Source of the DNA: Desulfobacter sp. | Lineage (GTDB): Bacteria; Desulfobacterota; Desulfobacteria; Desulfobacterales; Desulfobacteraceae | Direction of reading: 5' to 3' | NCBI GenBank assembly: GCA_028768525.1 | Contig: CP054837.1 | Span: 1,966,001-2,030,000 of the forward strand | Length of the DNA: 64,000 bases | Program-made: the position numbers and the translations under genes | Part shown: positions 60,394 to 64,000 of the stretch, one piece after another | How positions within the stretch are numbered: position 1 is the first letter of the stretch | Layout: every line of letters starts with the position of its first letter | Notes under the pieces: generated by a model | Database searches by the model: none | What the model was told of the DNA's origin: nothing | Seen by the model: only the letters and a program-made list of their open reading frames with translations

Positions 60394-60918
60394 ATGGAAC
60401 TCACCGATATCTGCCCCCTGAGCACCTGGGAAGAGTTGGAAAACGCCATATTTAAAGAATTCAATTTCCAGGGATCCGTATTCAATCCCGACGGGATCCG
60501 GATCACCCAGGTAAAGAACTGGAGCAACCCGCTCTGCCCGGCCATCAAGTCCACGGAAAAAGGCCAGAGCTATATCTGCTCCGTGGCCCATATGAACATG
60601 AATGCCATTGCCAAAGCCACCGGGGCCACCGTGGTGGAGGAATGCGACGCCGGCTTTTCAAAAGTCGTTGTACCCATCATTGTCGATGGTGAATTCCTGG
60701 GCGTTGCCGGCGGCTGCGGGCTGGTCTCCGAAGCGGAAGGCGAAGCCGACACCTTTGCCGTCACCAAAATTACGGGCATGGACGAAGAAAAGGTGGACGC
60801 CCTGGCCAAGGACATCCCCGTGGTCTCCGAATCAAAAATGGAAGCGGCCATTAACTTCATTGAATCCGAGGTGGCCCGCCTCCTGGCAGAGCACCACGCC
60901 AGAAACCTTGCCAACTAA
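60394..60918 (+). CDS. Stand-alone PocR sensory domain protein
   Basis: 174 residues that are just a PocR domain (LSTWEELENAIFKEFNFQGSVF, NPLCPAIKS, CSVAHMNMNAIAK, ECDAGFSKVVVPIIVDGEFLGVAGGCG). PocR domains usually sit in kinases or AraC regulators and sense small molecules, possibly hydrocarbon derivatives. Here no output domain is attached. Its end overlaps the next gene. Confidence 0.85.
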   Translation: MELTDICPLSTWEELENAIFKEFNFQGSVFNPDGIRITQVKNWSNPLCPAIKSTEKGQSYICSVAHMNMNAIAKATGATVVEECDAGFSKVVVPIIVDGEFLGVAGGCGLVSEAEGEADTFAVTKITGMDEEKVDALAKDIPVVSESKMEAAINFIESEVARLLAEHHARNLAN

Positions 60919-62143
60919 AAAAAGCGGCAAACCATCCCCCTTTGAAAAAAGGGTAAAACGCCGGATTACGGGCAGGCCCCACACCTTTTTCGCCGCCTGC
61001 CCCCCGGGCCTGGGCCGGTTGACCCAGAAGGAACTGGCCGCCCTTCCCGGCCGTTTGGCCCCCCTTGTGCCCAGGCCCCCCGAAATCAGGGAGATCACCC
61101 CCCTGGCCGGAGGCGTGGAATTCACCGCCCGCCTGGAAACGGCCTGCCTGGCCGCCCTCTTTCTGGGCACCCCGGTGCGTATTCTCATGCGCATGGCCAG
61201 CTTCAAGGCCGAGCGTTTCCCAGCGCTTGAAAAAGAACTGACTAAAATTGACTGGGAGCTGTTCCTGCCCACAAACTGTACCCCGGAAATCCGGGTCACC
61301 ACCCGCAAATCCAGGCTCTACCATTCCGACGCCGTTGCCAACCGATGCCGCAGTGCCATCGCGGCCGGACTCAACGCCGCTGCGCCACCCGGGCAGCCCG
61401 GGCAACCCGCATCACGGTTTTCCGGCCAGACCCTGATGGTCCGGGCCGACCATGACCGGTTCGAACTCTCACTGGACCTGTCCGGCCCCCCATTATTCAA
61501 GCGGGGCATCAAGGAGAAGGTCGTCCAGGCCCCCCTGCGGGAAAACCTGGCCTTTGCCATTCTTACCCGGTTGGGCCTGTCCCCCGGGGACTCCCTGTTG
61601 GACCCCATGTGCGGCTCCGGCACCTTTTCCCTGGAAGCCGCCATGATCCAGGCCGCCCTGCCCCCTGGATTTTTCCGGTCTTTTGCCTTTGAGGCCTGGC
61701 CCGGATTTAAGGCCACCGCCTTTGCCCACGCCAAAAACAAAATCAGCCAAACCGCCTCACCGGCCGCATCCTCCACCATATTTGCATCGGACCTGGACCC
61801 TATTGCCGTGGAAAACCTCAAAACGGCCTGCGCCGCCCACCCGGCCTTTGCACGGATCTCTGCCAGGTGCTGTGATTTCTTCGACATCTCCCCCCCGGCA
61901 ACCCGGCCCGGGGTCATCGTCCTGAACCCGCCCTACGGCCTGCGCCTGGGAAAGGGCATGGATATAGACCGGTTCTTCAAGGAAATCGGGAAGAAACTAT
62001 CCAGGGACTTCAAAGGCTGGCGGGCCGGGATCATCTACCCTGAAACAAGGCTGCTCAAGGCCCTCAACCTCCCCCTGGACCCCATGCCCCTTTTTCACGG
62101 CGGGCTTGACCTTCACGCCGGACTGGGAACAATCCCATCCTGA
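60908..62143 (+). CDS. RlmL-type 23S rRNA (guanine-N2) methyltransferase, THUMP-containing
   Basis: 411 residues if started at the TTG at 60908; there is no ATG before the THUMP domain, and the open frame upstream is only a shadow of the PocR gene. Domains: THUMP region (FFAACPPGLGRLTQKELAAL ... FELSLDLSGPPLFKRG) and an N6/N2-methyltransferase with SAM motif LLDPMCGSGTFSLEAAM, FASDLDPIAVENL, and catalytic VLNPPYG. Lacks the second RlmK domain of E. coli RlmKL. Exact start uncertain. Confidence 0.87.
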   Translation: MPTKKSGKPSPFEKRVKRRITGRPHTFFAACPPGLGRLTQKELAALPGRLAPLVPRPPEIREITPLAGGVEFTARLETACLAALFLGTPVRILMRMASFKAERFPALEKELTKIDWELFLPTNCTPEIRVTTRKSRLYHSDAVANRCRSAIAAGLNAAAPPGQPGQPASRFSGQTLMVRADHDRFELSLDLSGPPLFKRGIKEKVVQAPLRENLAFAILTRLGLSPGDSLLDPMCGSGTFSLEAAMIQAALPPGFFRSFAFEAWPGFKATAFAHAKNKISQTASPAASSTIFASDLDPIAVENLKTACAAHPAFARISARCCDFFDISPPATRPGVIVLNPPYGLRLGKGMDIDRFFKEIGKKLSRDFKGWRAGIIYPETRLLKALNLPLDPMPLFHGGLDLHAGLGTIPS

Positions 62144-62168
62144 TGGACTGAAAAAACCAAAAGCAGGA

Positions 62169-62204
62169 GTATGCGGCCCGTTTCCTTCCGGACAGGCCGC
62201 ATAC
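62169..62204. terminator. Possible bidirectional terminator
   Basis: GTATGCGGCC (62169-62178) and GGCCGCATAC (62195-62204), a perfect 10-bp stem with a 16-nt loop, between two convergent genes. T-runs on either side are weak. Confidence 0.45.
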
Positions 62205-62240
62205 CTTATAAAATCCGTATATCAGCCGTTACGGAGTGAT

Positions 62241-62981
62241 TTACTCAATGCCGTACCCTTTGAGGATCGCCGCCAGTGTGCCGTCCGCCTTAATGGCTTC
62301 CAGCCCTTTGTTAAAGGCCTCAATGATCTCTTTGTGCCGGGGGTTGGCAAGGCCGCTTGTCACATGGAGCCCCTTGCTGGAAAGGGAGTTTTTCGTAAAT
62401 TCTATTTTGTCCAGCATACCGGGGGCTTTTTTGGAAATCTTATTCTTTGCAACGATCTCATCTTCCAGGGTCAGGTCAATCCGCCCGCTGACCAGTTTTT
62501 TAATGCTTGTCACGAATTCGCTGACCGCTTCCCTCTTGAAGGCCGTTGACTTCATGAATGCGTCATCGTATCCGTATCCGAGCATGATGCCGACCTTTTT
62601 TCCGGCGAGGCTGTCAAGGCCGTTGTATTCAAACCCATCCCCCTTCTTTTTGATGAATTTGATTTGATTGAAGGCGTAAGGCGTGCTGTACATAAGGTAA
62701 GCCATACGCTTATCCGTTTTCCAGGTATTGGGGAGGATATCAATTTTACCGGTTTTCACCCCGTTCTCTGCCCGGGCCCAGGGGATGATCTTATGCTCCA
62801 ATGTATATCCCTGGGTTTTAAAGGCTGCGGAGACCACCTCAATGCTGATGCCCATTTTGGGATGATCCGGGTCGACAAAAGGGGGCCAGGGATCCGAGGC
62901 TGCCGTGATCACCGTTGTTCCGGCAAAACAGACGGACAGGCTGAAAAACACGGCGATAACGGCAAGAATTGTTTTTTTCAT
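62241..62981 (-). CDS. Periplasmic solute-binding protein (SBP_bac_3 family)
   Basis: 246 residues with a signal peptide (about 1-20, ending CFA). Amino-acid-type solute-binding fold: TAASDPWPPFVDPDHPKMGISIEVVSAAF, KIDILPNTWKTDKRMAYLMYSTPY, LAGKKVGIMLGYGYDD. It shows no adjacent permease or ATPase, so it may serve a distant transporter or a receptor, perhaps the dCache receptor encoded divergently. Confidence 0.88.
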   Translation of the reverse strand: MKKTILAVIAVFFSLSVCFAGTTVITAASDPWPPFVDPDHPKMGISIEVVSAAFKTQGYTLEHKIIPWARAENGVKTGKIDILPNTWKTDKRMAYLMYSTPYAFNQIKFIKKKGDGFEYNGLDSLAGKKVGIMLGYGYDDAFMKSTAFKREAVSEFVTSIKKLVSGRIDLTLEDEIVAKNKISKKAPGMLDKIEFTKNSLSSKGLHVTSGLANPRHKEIIEAFNKGLEAIKADGTLAAILKGYGIE

Positions 62982-63516
62982 CTCTTACTCCTTATACTTA
63001 GGGTTAATCTATGATGCCACCGCCTTTCACCGGGACTGAAGATAGGCTTTCATTCCCGGGAAAGCGGTTTCACCCGTTGGGCGGTATCAATTTCGCTGAT
63101 GCGCAGGTTATTTATCTGTGGTAAAGGGTATGGCCGGTTAAAAATTAGTAACTATTAAATTATCACAGGTGCATTGGCCAGGCAAGGGCCAATTACAAGG
63201 GCCAATTGCGATGGTCAATTGCAAAGAACCGGGTTTACCCAGGCCTTTTTGGGCAGTTAGGTCCTAATGCAGGTTTGGCAGGTCAACCGTCAGGCGCATC
63301 ATCTGTTCCCCGGCAGGTGCCATGACACCGGGACGGCTGCCGCCTTTTCACCTGCGGCACCCAGGACTGTAAACAAGGGGGGATCAAAAAACAGGTGCTA
63401 TTTTTATCCTGGAATGATATTCTTTTTCAATCCTTGCCCATAACGTAATCACTCTAAAGGGCTTTTCTGGCGAGATGCCTTTAATACGAAAAGATTAATC
63501 AATTAGGAGGCCTGCG
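62982..63516. other. Intergenic region with a triple 13-bp tandem repeat
   Basis: 535 bp without a credible gene. Contains three tandem 13-mers at 63186-63224: GGGCCAATTACAA, GGGCCAATTGCGA, TGGTCAATTGCAA. The last 40 bp hold the AGGAGG site of the receptor gene. No clear promoter pair. Confidence 0.5.
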
Positions 63517-64000
63517 ATGGGAATACGATTTAAATCAATCAAATCGGAACTTGTCATCATTTCGTCCGCTGCAATCGGAGTGCTTTTAATCGGGATCCTG
63601 GTCTTTTCCAGCATACGCCTCTCAAAGGATACCGAGGAACGGATCGAACAGGGCCTGCACGCCAGCCTTCAGCTTGCGGTCCAAAAAATCCAGGGCTTTT
63701 TTCAGACCCGGGGGAGAGTGGTCGAAACCTTTCTTGCCAATCCCCAGTTGACGGACTGGTTCAACAATTACACGGAGAGACAAAAGGACCTGTCCAATGA
63801 CGCTGATTACAAAAAAATCACCCGAATGTTTGATACCCTTGTCAAAAGCGACGATCCCATAAAGGCCTCTTTTTTTGCAAGCGCCCACACAGGAGAGTAC
63901 TTTGACAACAGCGGCAGGTATGAGAATCCAGATTATTATGCCACGAAGCGGCCATGGTGGGGGAAGGCGCTTAAGAAAGGCGGCCTTTTCGTAACAAAAC
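63517..64000 (+). CDS. Membrane receptor with dCache-type sensor, N-terminal part, cut by window edge
   Basis: My translation from the ATG at 63517 (preceded by AGGAGG) gives about 161 residues open to the window end: MGIRFKSIKSELVIISS, a transmembrane helix (about 10-32), then an extracytoplasmic region with the Cache pattern (QTRGRVVETFLANPQLTDWF, DNSGRYENPDYYATKRPWW). The cytoplasmic output is outside the window; a methyl-accepting chemotaxis protein or a histidine kinase are both possible. Confidence 0.8.
   Translation, partial: MGIRFKSIKSELVIISSAAIGVLLIGILVFSSIRLSKDTEERIEQGLHASLQLAVQKIQGFFQTRGRVVETFLANPQLTDWFNNYTERQKDLSNDADYKKITRMFDTLVKSDDPIKASFFASAHTGEYFDNSGRYENPDYYATKRPWWGKALKKGGLFVTK

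Noticed and set aside
60602..60907. Upstream extension of the RlmL-like gene
   Set aside because: The frame is a shadow of the PocR gene (Pro/Trp-rich); the THUMP region starts only after 60908.
63186..63224. CRISPR array
   Set aside because: Only 13-bp units with no spacers and no cas genes nearby.

Overview
The window looks like a chromosomal segment of a strictly anaerobic, sulfate-reducing Desulfobacterota bacterium, probably Desulfobacterales. This is an inference from gene content: a large heterodisulfide-reductase (Hdr/MvhD/FrhB-like) operon, an orange-protein (ORP) type MinD/NifX cluster with its sigma-54 activator, the mercury-methylation pair hgcAB, tungstate uptake with molybdopterin genes, and selenocysteine use. 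DNA is moderately GC-rich and densely coded. I saw no rRNA, tRNA, CRISPR array, insertion sequence or phage gene.

Layout. 1-6.5 kb: hisG (cut by the window edge) and hisI, a class A penicillin-binding protein, then dksA, a single ORF fusing a PHP phosphoesterase to RNase III, and a radical SAM protein on the minus strand. 6.8-11.5 kb: a hybrid PAS/GAF histidine kinase, a GNAT acetyltransferase and an exported alpha/beta hydrolase. 11.5-14.4 kb: a tetrapyrrole operon (siroheme synthase N-domain, a CcsA/HemX-like membrane protein, hemA). 14.5-20.6 kb: an amidohydrolase, phoU-phoB-phoR behind a Pho-box-like triple repeat, and an HPt / receiver-PP2C / anti-sigma-type kinase module. 20.7-29.4 kb: a cysteine-rich mini-protein, tupABC, mltA-rmuC-moaC-moaE-mobA, pyrR-moaB. 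29.5-36.1 kb: mixed housekeeping genes and an HD-GYP protein.

36.3-39.1 kb holds the two most striking features. hgcB is interrupted by an in-frame TGA followed by a hairpin with the same AGGUCU apical loop as E. coli fdhF. Reading through gives a 94-residue HgcB ending in the expected Cys pair, with selenocysteine where other HgcB proteins have an essential Cys. Next, the DAHP synthase gene is preceded by a 25-codon leader peptide with ten consecutive Phe/Tyr/Trp codons, an intrinsic terminator and an alternative antiterminator pairing: a complete attenuator.

39.1-54.2 kb is a nine-gene minus-strand operon mixing electron-transfer and signalling genes: receiver-PAS-kinase, HdrA fused to an NADPH-dehydrogenase-like (GltD/NfnB) module, MvhD, an FrhB-like flavoprotein, a second HdrA-like protein with a CheY receiver domain built in, HdrC, HdrB, a membrane kinase with a periplasmic CxxCH motif, and a receiver-kinase. 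It starts at a sigma-54 promoter. 54.3-59.9 kb is the ORP-like cluster: mrp, a PAS sigma-54 activator, a small receiver-like protein, two MinD/ferredoxin ATPases and two NifX-like proteins, with two more sigma-54 promoters. The activator may therefore control both the ORP genes and the Hdr operon. 60-64 kb: an FmdB zinc ribbon, a lone PocR domain, an RlmL-like rRNA methyltransferase, a periplasmic solute-binding protein, and the start of a dCache membrane receptor cut by the window edge.
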